From: Candidatus Sulfopaludibacter sp.
Lineage (GTDB): Bacteria; Acidobacteriota; Terriglobia; Bryobacterales; Bryobacteraceae
Length of the DNA: 32,342 nt
NCBI GenBank assembly: GCA_031292755.1
Contig: JARLGM010000075.1
Span: 1 to 32,342, forward strand
Reading direction: 5' to 3'
This document shows, in pieces, positions 17,281 through 23,401 of this stretch; positions within the stretch are counted from its first letter, which is position 1; each line of letters begins with the position of its first letter. The notes beneath the pieces are model-generated. The model ran no database searches. It had not been told where the DNA came from and was given only the letters and a program-made list of their open reading frames with translations. A program made the translations under genes and the position numbers.

Positions 17281-17305
17281 GGTCCTTCACCAAAGTGGAC
17301 CTTTT
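17281..17305 (+). terminator. Terminator after the M28 peptidase gene
   Basis: GGTCC (17281-17285) and GGACC (17297-17301) pair around an 11-nt loop in which CAC/GTG can also pair. TTTT follows directly. It starts 2 nt after the peptidase stop. Confidence 0.6.
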
Positions 17306-17306
17306 A

Positions 17307-17345
17307 GGTACTGATGGGATTCGCAGTACCCCGATTTCAGTACCC
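17307..17345. repeat. GGTACTG/CAGTACC repeats upstream of the PEP-CTERM gene
   Basis: GGTACTG (17307-17313) is inverted against CAGTACC (17324-17330). CAGTACC recurs at 17338-17344, a 14-bp direct spacing. Three copies of one 7-mer, 100-140 bp before the next start codon, look like binding sites for a regulator, but no promoter elements are clear. The rest of the gap to 17444 shows nothing further. Confidence 0.35.
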
Positions 17346-17444
17346 GCATTAACCTCTACTCACTTGTGCATCGGGTCAAGCTCGTTCAAGACTGAGAAAT
17401 CCACGAACGACGGCCCACCCGTGGAGGGGCACCCGAGAAAAAAC

Positions 17445-18158
17445 ATGACCTTCAAACATGCACACCTGACCCTTGTCTGCCTGGCGGCGACATCCATTCT
17501 GGGATTGGAATCTCGCGCCCAGGCTTCCCCCATCATTTTGAACGGATCCTTCGAATCGACGACCCTCACCAATTCCGGCCGCTTTAACACGACGGACGTC
17601 GCGGATTGGACCACCAGTTCCTACACCTTCCTGGTTTTCCCGGGAACCGCGCAGACGGGCATCGGCGGTGGGGTGAAGCTATACGCCGGATTCTCTCCCG
17701 ACCTGATGCCGGCGACGAGCCCTGACGGGGGCAATTTTGTGGCTGCCGATGGCGCCTACCAGACGGGCAAAATCTCGCAGACCATGAATGGACTCACGGC
17801 AGGACTAACCTACAACGTGAGTTTTTATCAGGCCGGCGCCCAACAGCAAGGCTTCAACGGCAATACCACCGACCGTTTCGAAGTCTTCTTCGGCGCCCAA
17901 ACCAAGTATTCGGATTTGCTGACGAATCCCAGCCATGGGTTTCAACCTTGGGAGAAGCAGACGCTCAGTTTCACTGCGACGTCCACCACCGAAGTGCTGA
18001 GTTTCCTGGCCGTCGGCACTCCCAACGGGGTTCCGCCCTTTACTCTGTTGGACGGCGTTTCGGTTACATCCACGCCGGAACCGGCTTTTATGGGGCTGAT
18101 CGGTGCCGGGTTGCTGGCTCTCGGCGCGTTTCGCAGGAAATCGAAAACGCGGCCGTAA
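17445..18158 (+). CDS. PEP-CTERM sorting-domain exported protein
   Basis: The 237-residue protein starts at ATG 17445 with a signal peptide (LTLVCLAATSILGLESRAQA). The mature part begins ASPIILNGSFESTTL, the 'NGSFE' opening of DUF642/choice-of-anchor beta-sandwich domains, and is rich in Thr, Ser and Gly. The C terminus has the tripartite PEP-CTERM signal: TPEPAFM, a hydrophobic helix GLIGAGLLALGAF and basic RRKSK. An exosortase, not encoded here, would cleave and anchor it; many such proteins contribute to extracellular matrix. The frame is open 93 codons further upstream into the peptidase gene, but the signal peptide fixes the start. Confidence 0.85.
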   Translation: MTFKHAHLTLVCLAATSILGLESRAQASPIILNGSFESTTLTNSGRFNTTDVADWTTSSYTFLVFPGTAQTGIGGGVKLYAGFSPDLMPATSPDGGNFVAADGAYQTGKISQTMNGLTAGLTYNVSFYQAGAQQQGFNGNTTDRFEVFFGAQTKYSDLLTNPSHGFQPWEKQTLSFTATSTTEVLSFLAVGTPNGVPPFTLLDGVSVTSTPEPAFMGLIGAGLLALGAFRRKSKTRP

Positions 18159-18295
18159 TTCCGATCCCGCCTCTCTTCTTTGCGATTGCATTGCAGTATA
18201 GTGGCAAATCCATACTGAGTGACACAGCGACAGTAAGGAAATGTCACCGTGCAGGAGCGGGACTACATCTTGTTGCAATGATCTTGAGATATCTC

Positions 18296-18326
18296 TTGAC
18301 CCTGACGTAACGTCAGGCCTGATGAT
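18296..18326 (+). promoter_or_regulatory. MerR-type operator-promoter of the TipAS regulator
   Basis: TTGACC (18296-18301) serves as -35 and GATGAT (18321-18326) as -10, with a 19-bp spacer. The spacer contains a perfect dyad, CCTGACGT-A-ACGTCAGG (18301-18317). An over-long 19-20 bp spacer filled by a dyad is the defining architecture of promoters activated by MerR proteins through DNA distortion. The start codon lies about 12 nt after the expected +1. Confidence 0.6.
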
Positions 18327-18344
18327 GTTTTTGAGAGGCGGCCG

Positions 18345-19097
18345 TTGAAACACGACATCGACACGTTGTACCGGGTGAACGAGTTCGCCGAACTGGCGGG
18401 GGTGACCGTTCGTACGCTGCACCATTATGACCGGTTGGGGCTACTGAAACCCAGCCGGCGCAGCGGCAGCGGATACCGGCTTTACGGCAACCGCGACCTC
18501 GCGCGCCTGGAACAGATTGTCGTGTTGAAGTTTCTGGGGCTGCCTTTGAAACAGATCCGGGACCTGCTGAAGAAGGAATCCGGGCTGCCGGAGTCGCTGC
18601 GACGGCAGCGGCGCGTGCTGGCCGACAAACGGCGGCAACTGGACAGCGCGATCCATGCGATTGAAACGGCCGAGCAGTCGCTGAAACCAAAGCAGGAGCC
18701 GGACTGGAATTTGTTCAAGAAGATCATCAAGGAGATTGAAATGCAGAACGATACCGAGTGGTCCAAGAAATATTACACGCCGGAGGCACAGGCTAAAGTG
18801 GAAGATCGCAAGAAGCTGTGGTCGCTGGAGTTGCAGGAGAAAGTCAGCAGGCAATGGTCGGAGCTGTTCGCCGATATCGAAGCTTCGCTGCACGAAGACC
18901 CGGCCGGTCCCAAAGGGCAGGCGCTGGCGGCGCGCTGGAAGGAATTGCTGGCCGGCTTCACGGGAGGCGATCCGGAAATTCAGAAAGGCCTGAACAAAAT
19001 GTGGGCCGATAAAGACAACTGGCCGGAGCTGCGGCGGCAGGAGTATGCCATCAAGCCGGAAGTCCAGGCGTTCATCATGAAAGCGATGGGGAAGTAG
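18345..19097 (+). CDS. MerR family regulator with TipAS effector domain
   Basis: The protein has 250 residues. The winged helix at about 9-75 contains YRVNEFAELAGVTVRTLHHYDRLGLLKPSRR and SGYRLYGNRDLARLEQI, the MerR signature. A coiled-coil linker follows (about 80-120), then a TipAS-like domain (about 130-245; EVQAFIMKAM at the end). TipAL-type proteins bind drugs or peptides in that domain and activate transcription. Internal translation of the TipAS part alone occurs in Streptomyces; here an ATG at 18741, preceded by AGGAG, could do the same. Start TTG 18345 follows GAGAGG by 6 nt. An operator-promoter of matching type lies directly upstream. Confidence 0.88.
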   Translation: MKHDIDTLYRVNEFAELAGVTVRTLHHYDRLGLLKPSRRSGSGYRLYGNRDLARLEQIVVLKFLGLPLKQIRDLLKKESGLPESLRRQRRVLADKRRQLDSAIHAIETAEQSLKPKQEPDWNLFKKIIKEIEMQNDTEWSKKYYTPEAQAKVEDRKKLWSLELQEKVSRQWSELFADIEASLHEDPAGPKGQALAARWKELLAGFTGGDPEIQKGLNKMWADKDNWPELRRQEYAIKPEVQAFIMKAMGK

Positions 19098-19136
19098 GCA
19101 CCCAAAAAGGGCACCCAAAAAGGGGCACCCAAAAAG
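19097..19136. repeat. Short tandem repeat GGGCACCCAAAAAGG
   Basis: Nearly three copies of a 15-16 nt unit, (G)GGCACCCAAAAAGG, start at the last base of the MerR-TipAS stop. The array merges into the REP-like hairpin, whose first arm begins with the same AAAAAGGGG. The array may have arisen by slippage from the hairpin edge. Confidence 0.7.
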
Positions 19137-19197
19137 GGGACAGACGCATTTTTTAAATGCGTCTGTCCCCTTTTTTAAATGCGTCTGTCCCCTTTTT
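19131..19197. repeat. REP-like palindromic element, locus 1
   Basis: An arm with core GGGGACAGACGCATTT (arm 19131-19151) faces its exact complement (19155-19175) over a TTT loop, making a 21-bp stem. A further copy of the right arm follows at 19177-19197. The element lies between the convergent MerR-TipAS and lipA genes and enters the lipA coding end. Poly-A/T flanks would let it terminate transcription both ways. The same order of arms occurs at 23287-23354. Similar GGGGACAGAC palindromes are known from REP/RAYT-type repeats. Confidence 0.85.
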
Positions 19198-20046
19198 GGC
19201 GTGGTACGAACTGCGGACCAGCGGACCCGATTCCACATGTCCGAAACCCATTTCGTATCCCGCTTTCTTCAGCTCTGCAAACTCCGTGGGGGGCACGTAG
19301 CGGACTACCGGCAGGTGTTTGGGCGAAGGGCGGAGGTACTGTCCCAGGGTCAGAATCTCGACGTGGTGGGCGCGCAGGTCTCGCATTACGGCCAGCACCT
19401 CTTCCGCGGTTTCGCCCAGGCCCAACATCAGTCCGCTCTTGGTGGGCGTGGTGGGAGAGATGCGGCGAGCGTGCGCCAGCACGTCCAGGGAACGCTCATA
19501 GCGGGCGCCCAACCGCACCTGCCGGTACAGGCGCGGCACGGTCTCGGTATTGTGATTCAGCACATCCGGCGCGGCTTCCATCACGATTTCGACGGCGGCG
19601 TGGCTGCCTTGAAAATCGGGGATCAGCACCTCCACGCCGCAGCCGGGAACGCGCCAACGAATGGCGCGGATGACCTGCGCGAATAGTTCCGCACCGCCGT
19701 CGGCGCGATCGTCGCGATTGACGCTGGTGATGACGGCAAACTCCAGGCCCATGGCGTGCACGGCCTCGGCCACGCGATTCGGCTCATCGTAATCCACGGG
19801 CAGCGGAGCGCCCTTCTGCACGGCGCAGAAGCCGCATCGCCGGGTGCAGACGTTGCCCAGGATCATGAAGGTGGCGGTGCGCTGGTTCCAGCACTCTCCC
19901 ACGTTCGGGCAAGCCGCGCTTTCGCAAACCGTGTGCAGCCGCAGGCGCCCGATGAGGTCTTTCAGTTCGCGGTAGTTTGGCCCCACGGGAGCGGGCGCGC
20001 GCAGCCACGCGGGACGTTCTGTTGTGGAAGCAATGGAGACCAGCAC
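19153..20046 (-). CDS. lipA: Lipoyl synthase
   Basis: The 297-residue radical-SAM enzyme inserts two sulfurs into protein-bound octanoyl groups to make lipoyl cofactors for 2-oxoacid dehydrogenases and glycine cleavage. The auxiliary cluster cysteines are C41, C46 and C52 (CESAACPNVGEC). The SAM cluster is C67-x3-C71-x2-C74 (CTRRCGFC). The conserved RSSYHA end, with its ligand serine, is present. After that normal end, 14 extra residues (KKGTDAFKKGDRRI) are read from two copies of the REP-like repeat, which also supplies the stop. The start is GTG 20046, 6 nt after the dehydrogenase stop, with only a weak ribosome site. No lipB is present in the window. Confidence 0.95.
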   Translation of the reverse strand: MLVSIASTTERPAWLRAPAPVGPNYRELKDLIGRLRLHTVCESAACPNVGECWNQRTATFMILGNVCTRRCGFCAVQKGAPLPVDYDEPNRVAEAVHAMGLEFAVITSVNRDDRADGGAELFAQVIRAIRWRVPGCGVEVLIPDFQGSHAAVEIVMEAAPDVLNHNTETVPRLYRQVRLGARYERSLDVLAHARRISPTTPTKSGLMLGLGETAEEVLAVMRDLRAHHVEILTLGQYLRPSPKHLPVVRYVPPTEFAELKKAGYEMGFGHVESGPLVRSSYHAKKGTDAFKKGDRRI

Positions 20047-20052
20047 TTGCTT

Positions 20053-21093
20053 TTATTGTAGCCGGGCCGGCGTCTCCACCTTCACCCGCGCCGCCGCCTT
20101 GCACAGGCTGTCCCAGTTTCCGTCGGCGATGGGAATGCCGTTCTGCCTGCGCTCGGCCTCGGTGCGCCACTCCGGATCGCCGGCCACCATGACTTCGTCG
20201 TAGCCGGGCGCCGCGGGAGTGGATTTCATCAGCGCTACCAGTTGCTCCACGCGCGCCGTGAATTCCTCCACCGGCATGAAGCGGGATACATCGATGGCGA
20301 TGAACATCTGGCTATTGCGGACTTTCTTGCCGCGCACGCGAATGCCGCCGATCTCGTTGGCCATGGCGCCGCCGCTCAACACGGAGCAGAGAATCTCGAC
20401 CATCATGGCGAGGCCGCTCCCTTTGTAGCCGCCCAGCGGCATCAGCATGCCCTTGTACGCTTTTTGCGTCTCGGTGGTGGGGACACCTTCGGAATCGAAT
20501 GCCCAGCCTTGCGGAATCTCCGGCTGCCCGTTGATAAACGCTTTGAAGATGCGGCCGGCAGCTACGGTGGTGGTGGCCATATCGAGCAGCCAGGGGCCGG
20601 GGACGGACATGCAGATCGGGTTGGTCCCCATGCGGCCTTCCCGGCCCTGCCAGGGTGGAACAATGGGCGAGGCGTTGCAGGTGACGATCCCAATCTGCCC
20701 GGCCGCGCGCATCTTTTGCGCCCACCAGGCCGCGGCGCCGAAGTGGTTCGATTCGCGCGACACGACCATCGCCATACCCTGGGCCGCGGCGATGCGCACC
20801 GCGTGGCGGCAGCAGACGTCGGCCACCCACTGGCCGAGTCCGTTCTCGCCGTCGAACAGCAGGCACGAGCCCATTTCGGAAATGACGTGGCCATCGGCCC
20901 GCGGGTCCATCTCGCCGGCCAGCATCTGGTCGATATAGAAGGGCAGCAGTTGAATGCCGTGCGAATCCACGCCGCGGAGATTGGAAGCCACCAGGGAGGA
21001 GGCGGTAATGGAAGCCTTGTGCGCCGGAACGGCGGCGGCGAGCAGGATTTCTTCCACGAATTCGTTCAGGATACCGGCTGAAATGAGAGGCAT
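20053..21093 (-). CDS. Malate/L-lactate dehydrogenase family oxidoreductase (Ldh_2)
   Basis: This 346-residue protein belongs to the NAD(P)-dependent Ldh_2 family (malate, L-sulfolactate, ureidoglycolate and 2,3-diketogulonate dehydrogenases). Typical segments are SSLVASNLRGVDSHGIQLLPFYI with the catalytic-site DSHG, VVSRESNHFGAAAWWAQKM, GIVTCNASPIVPPWQGREGRMGTNPICMSVPGP and LGGYKGSGLAMMVEIL. It reduces 2-oxo acids or oxidises 2-hydroxy acids in the cytosol. The exact substrate cannot be called. ATG 21093 is preferred to a TTG 18 nt upstream. It precedes lipA in the same orientation with a 6-nt gap. Confidence 0.88.
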   Translation of the reverse strand: MPLISAGILNEFVEEILLAAAVPAHKASITASSLVASNLRGVDSHGIQLLPFYIDQMLAGEMDPRADGHVISEMGSCLLFDGENGLGQWVADVCCRHAVRIAAAQGMAMVVSRESNHFGAAAWWAQKMRAAGQIGIVTCNASPIVPPWQGREGRMGTNPICMSVPGPWLLDMATTTVAAGRIFKAFINGQPEIPQGWAFDSEGVPTTETQKAYKGMLMPLGGYKGSGLAMMVEILCSVLSGGAMANEIGGIRVRGKKVRNSQMFIAIDVSRFMPVEEFTARVEQLVALMKSTPAAPGYDEVMVAGDPEWRTEAERRQNGIPIADGNWDSLCKAAARVKVETPARLQ

Positions 21094-21127
21094 GAACGTC
21101 CAGTTTATCAACAGCTTACGGGATACG

Positions 21128-21155
21128 GGAACTTTTGACGGTAAAGAGGTGTCTA
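21128..21155 (+). promoter_or_regulatory. ECF/RpoE-type promoter of the sigma factor gene
   Basis: GGAACTT (21128-21134) and GTCTA (21151-21155) are separated by 16 nt. This is the classical sigma-E type pattern (GGAACTT, N15-16, TCTRA-like). It lies 50 bp before GTG 21205 and suggests that the sigma factor transcribes its own operon. Confidence 0.65.
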
Positions 21156-21204
21156 TTCCTTTGCAAGCGTTAGAGTTTCCTGGTAGTTTGAAGTCAGGCT
21201 GAAT

Positions 21205-21882
21205 GTGAGGCTGCCGGTGGCCACTTCAATCTTGGACCTGAGTTCGGATCGGACAACCGAGGCGAGCGTCGAGAGCGACGATCTTCGCCTGGTGGAAGCC
21301 CTCCGTGAAGGTGCGGAACGCGCCTACGAGGAGTTGCTCACTCGTTTTCAGCAGCCGGTGTTTGCCCTGGCATTCCGCCTGCTCAACGATCAATCGGAAG
21401 CCGGCGATGTCGTTCAGGAAGTCTTTCTCAAGGTATTTCGCAATATCGGGAGCTTCCGTGCGCAAAGCACGCTGAAGACCTGGATTTATCGCATCACGGT
21501 CAACGAGGCCCATAATGCGCGCCGCTGGTTCTTCCGGCATCGCCGCCGCGAAGTAGAACTGGATACCGACCCTGAAGAAACCCGCAACTGGAAGGAGAGT
21601 ATTCCGGACCGAAGCCGCTCGCCGTACGAAGAGGCGGCAGACCGGGAGCAGCACCAGATGATTGAAGCTGCTCTCGAAAGGATCAACCCGATCTTCCGCG
21701 AAGCGGTTGTGCTTCGCGATATTACCGATTTGAGTTACGAGGAGATCGCGGAAGTGCTGGGAGTTTCGTTGGGGACCGTCAAGTCCCGAATCCTGCGTGG
21801 CCGGGAAGCCCTGCGGGACGAACTGGCGGGTAGCATAAAAGCCAGACCCGCCCTGAAGCTGGTGCCGAAAACGGCCGAGTAA
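21205..21882 (+). CDS. RpoE-like ECF RNA polymerase sigma factor
   Basis: The 225-residue protein has sigma region 2 at about 45-115 (YEELLTRFQQPVFALAFRLLNDQSEAGDVVQEVFLKVFRNI and STLKTWIYRITVNEAHN). Region 4 at about 150-210 contains INPIFREAVVLRDITDLSYEEIAEVLGVSLGTVKSRILRGREALR. An N-terminal tail of about 25 residues precedes region 2. GTG 21205 is the start that retains region 2. The zinc-finger anti-sigma gene begins 3 nt after the stop, a standard cognate pair. Confidence 0.92.
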   Translation: MRLPVATSILDLSSDRTTEASVESDDLRLVEALREGAERAYEELLTRFQQPVFALAFRLLNDQSEAGDVVQEVFLKVFRNIGSFRAQSTLKTWIYRITVNEAHNARRWFFRHRRREVELDTDPEETRNWKESIPDRSRSPYEEAADREQHQMIEAALERINPIFREAVVLRDITDLSYEEIAEVLGVSLGTVKSRILRGREALRDELAGSIKARPALKLVPKTAE

Positions 21883-21885
21883 ATT

Positions 21886-22551
21886 ATGAGCTGTGAAAAC
21901 GTGCAAGAACTGATTTCGTCGCTCGTCGACCAGGGCACATCTGGCGGAGAGCGGCAGAATGCGTTGGCGCACATCGAGTCCTGCCGCGAATGCAGCGCTC
22001 AGTACGAATCGATGGCAAAAATGCGCGCCTCTCTCCGGGAAATGGCTCGGCCGGCCATGCCCGCCCGTTTACGAGCAGATCTGCGCGCCATCGCGGACCG
22101 GGATCGGATCCGCCGGATCGCCCGCGTCAGTTTCGGAACCCGCATCCACAACTGGGTGTCCGTGTTCCAGATCCACTGCCAGAATATGATGCGTCCGGTG
22201 GCGCTCCCGGTTGCCGGCGGCATCATTTCCGCCATTCTGCTGTTCGGCATGTGGATTCCCGACCTGACGGCGACACCGCGGAGTTTCTCCGGAGACGTCT
22301 CTGCCCCGATTTTCACCGACCCCAGCCTGAGCCGTTCCAACCCCGTACGGTATGGCGGTGACGTGGTGGTCAAGCTGATCATCGATGAGCGCGGCAAAGT
22401 GGCCGATTACGAAGTGATTCAAGGGCAGGATTCCGAAGAATTGCGCAATTTCATTCTGTTTTCGACCTGGACTCCGGCGACTTCCTTCGGCAAACCGACT
22501 TGGGGCAAGGCGCTGTGGAGTCACGGTGAAGCGATCCAGGTAAAGGGCTGA
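21886..22551 (+). CDS. Zinc-finger transmembrane anti-sigma factor with TonB-C-like domain
   Basis: The 221-residue protein has an N-terminal ZAS domain with C3, H29, C33 and C36 (H-x3-C-x2-C), which binds and holds the preceding sigma factor. One transmembrane helix spans about 104-124 (PVALPVAGGIISAILLFGMWI). The outer part (about 155-215) contains VVVKLIIDERGKVADYEVIQG and a conserved-looking WTPATSFGKPTWGKALW segment, resembling the TonB C-terminal fold. In TonB that domain contacts outer-membrane receptors, so here it may sense periplasmic or envelope state. This is inference from motif shape. Its TGA lies in the loop of the hairpin that covers the rsmA start. Confidence 0.85.
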   Translation: MSCENVQELISSLVDQGTSGGERQNALAHIESCRECSAQYESMAKMRASLREMARPAMPARLRADLRAIADRDRIRRIARVSFGTRIHNWVSVFQIHCQNMMRPVALPVAGGIISAILLFGMWIPDLTATPRSFSGDVSAPIFTDPSLSRSNPVRYGGDVVVKLIIDERGKVADYEVIQGQDSEELRNFILFSTWTPATSFGKPTWGKALWSHGEAIQVKG

Positions 22552-22558
22552 AGCCCTG
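22542..22558 (+). promoter_or_regulatory. Coupling hairpin and ribosome site at the rsmA start
   Basis: AAAGGG (22542-22547) is a Shine-Dalgarno sequence 8 nt before CTG 22556. AGGGC (22544-22548) pairs with GCCCT (22553-22557), burying both the ribosome site and the CTG. The TGAA loop contains the TGA stop of the anti-sigma gene. Ribosomes finishing that gene would melt the stem and could restart on rsmA. Confidence 0.5.
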
Positions 22559-23311
22559 TCCCGCCAGAAACTCGGACAGCATTTTCTAATTAACGGCTCG
22601 ATTTTGGAGCGCATCGCCGCGGCCGTCTGCCCCGCGAGGCTAGATCTGGTCATTGAGATCGGTCCCGGCCGCGGCGCCCTTACCGAAAAATTACTAAAGC
22701 GCGCCACCCGTGTGATCGCCATAGAAGTGGATCCCCTGCTGGTGGAGCACCTGCGAGCGAAGTTCGCGGGCAATCCGCGGCTCGAAGTGGTGCATGCGGA
22801 TGTGCTCCAGACGGACCTCAGGCAGTGGGGGCGGGCGCCCATCGCCGGCAATCTGCCTTACTACATCACCTCTCCCATCCTGGAAAAGACCGTGCGGCTG
22901 GGCGCGCCTTCGGCCGTGTTTCTGATGCAGCAGGAGGTGGCCGAACGGCTGGCGGCCAAGCCGGGCACTCGCGATTACGGCTTCCTCACGGTGCAGACTG
23001 CGCTCTTCGCGAACGTGCGCTACCTGTTCGGAGTCAAGCCCGGCTCATTCCAGCCTCCGCCGAAAGTGGATTCCGCGGTGGTGATGCTGGAGCCGCTCCC
23101 GGCGCCGGTAGACCGGCCTGACGACCTGATTCGTTTCGTGGGCCATTGCTTCGCTCACAAGCGGAAAACGCTGCGCAATAATCTAATCCCCGTCTACGGC
23201 AAGGAACGCATCGACACCTGGCCGGAAACTGGTCTGCGCGCCGAGCAGATTCCGGTGGAAGGCTTCGTGGAGATGTGGCGGAGGCTAAAAAAGGGGACAG
23301 ACGCATTTTAA
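22556..23311 (+). CDS. rsmA: 16S rRNA dimethyladenosine transferase (RsmA/KsgA), probable CTG start
   Basis: RsmA dimethylates two adjacent adenines near the 3' end of 16S rRNA late in 30S assembly. The frame encodes the invariant N-terminal SRQKLGQHFLINGSILERI, the SAM motif EIGPGRGALTEKLL, the catalytic IAGNLPYYITSPIL and the C-terminal KRKTLRNNL helix. From CTG 22556 the length is 251 residues. There is no ATG, GTG or TTG between the in-frame stop at 22541-22543 and the QKLGQHFL motif. The first canonical start, TTG 22604, would remove it. CTG 22556 has AAAGGG 8 nt upstream. The last residues, KKGTDAF, come from a REP-like repeat that also supplies the stop. Confidence 0.88.
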   Translation: MSRQKLGQHFLINGSILERIAAAVCPARLDLVIEIGPGRGALTEKLLKRATRVIAIEVDPLLVEHLRAKFAGNPRLEVVHADVLQTDLRQWGRAPIAGNLPYYITSPILEKTVRLGAPSAVFLMQQEVAERLAAKPGTRDYGFLTVQTALFANVRYLFGVKPGSFQPPPKVDSAVVMLEPLPAPVDRPDDLIRFVGHCFAHKRKTLRNNLIPVYGKERIDTWPETGLRAEQIPVEGFVEMWRRLKKGTDAF

Positions 23312-23354
23312 AAATGCGTCTGTCCCCTTTTTTAAATGCGTCTGTCCCCTTTTT
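23287..23354. repeat. REP-like palindromic element, locus 2
   Basis: Two perfect 23-nt arms (23287-23309 and 23311-23333, core GGGGACAGACGCATTTT) are inverted around a single A. A further copy of the right arm follows at 23334-23354. Architecture and sequence match the element at 19131-19197 almost exactly. It sits between convergent genes (rsmA and the permease) and overlaps the rsmA 3' end. Confidence 0.88.
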
Positions 23355-23401
23355 CATTCCTTTTTCATTTTTTTCATTGTCCCCTTTTTCATTCCCCTTA
23401 T
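23355..23401. repeat. Degenerate CATTCC/CATTTT-TTTTT tract
   Basis: After the REP-like element come five spaced copies of a CATT word between T runs (CATTCCTTTTT, CATTTTTTT, CATTGTCCCCTTTTT, CATTCCCCTTATT, CATTCC). This AT-rich decay or slippage array includes a CCCCTTTTT remnant of the repeat arm and ends at the permease stop codon. Confidence 0.6.

Noticed and set aside
19097..19200. Repeat cluster considered as a CRISPR array
   Set aside because: There are no regular spacers; the arms are inverted and directly adjacent, and no cas genes are present.
22604..23311. rsmA starting at TTG 22604
   Set aside because: This start would delete the invariant QKLGQHFL motif that is encoded just upstream.
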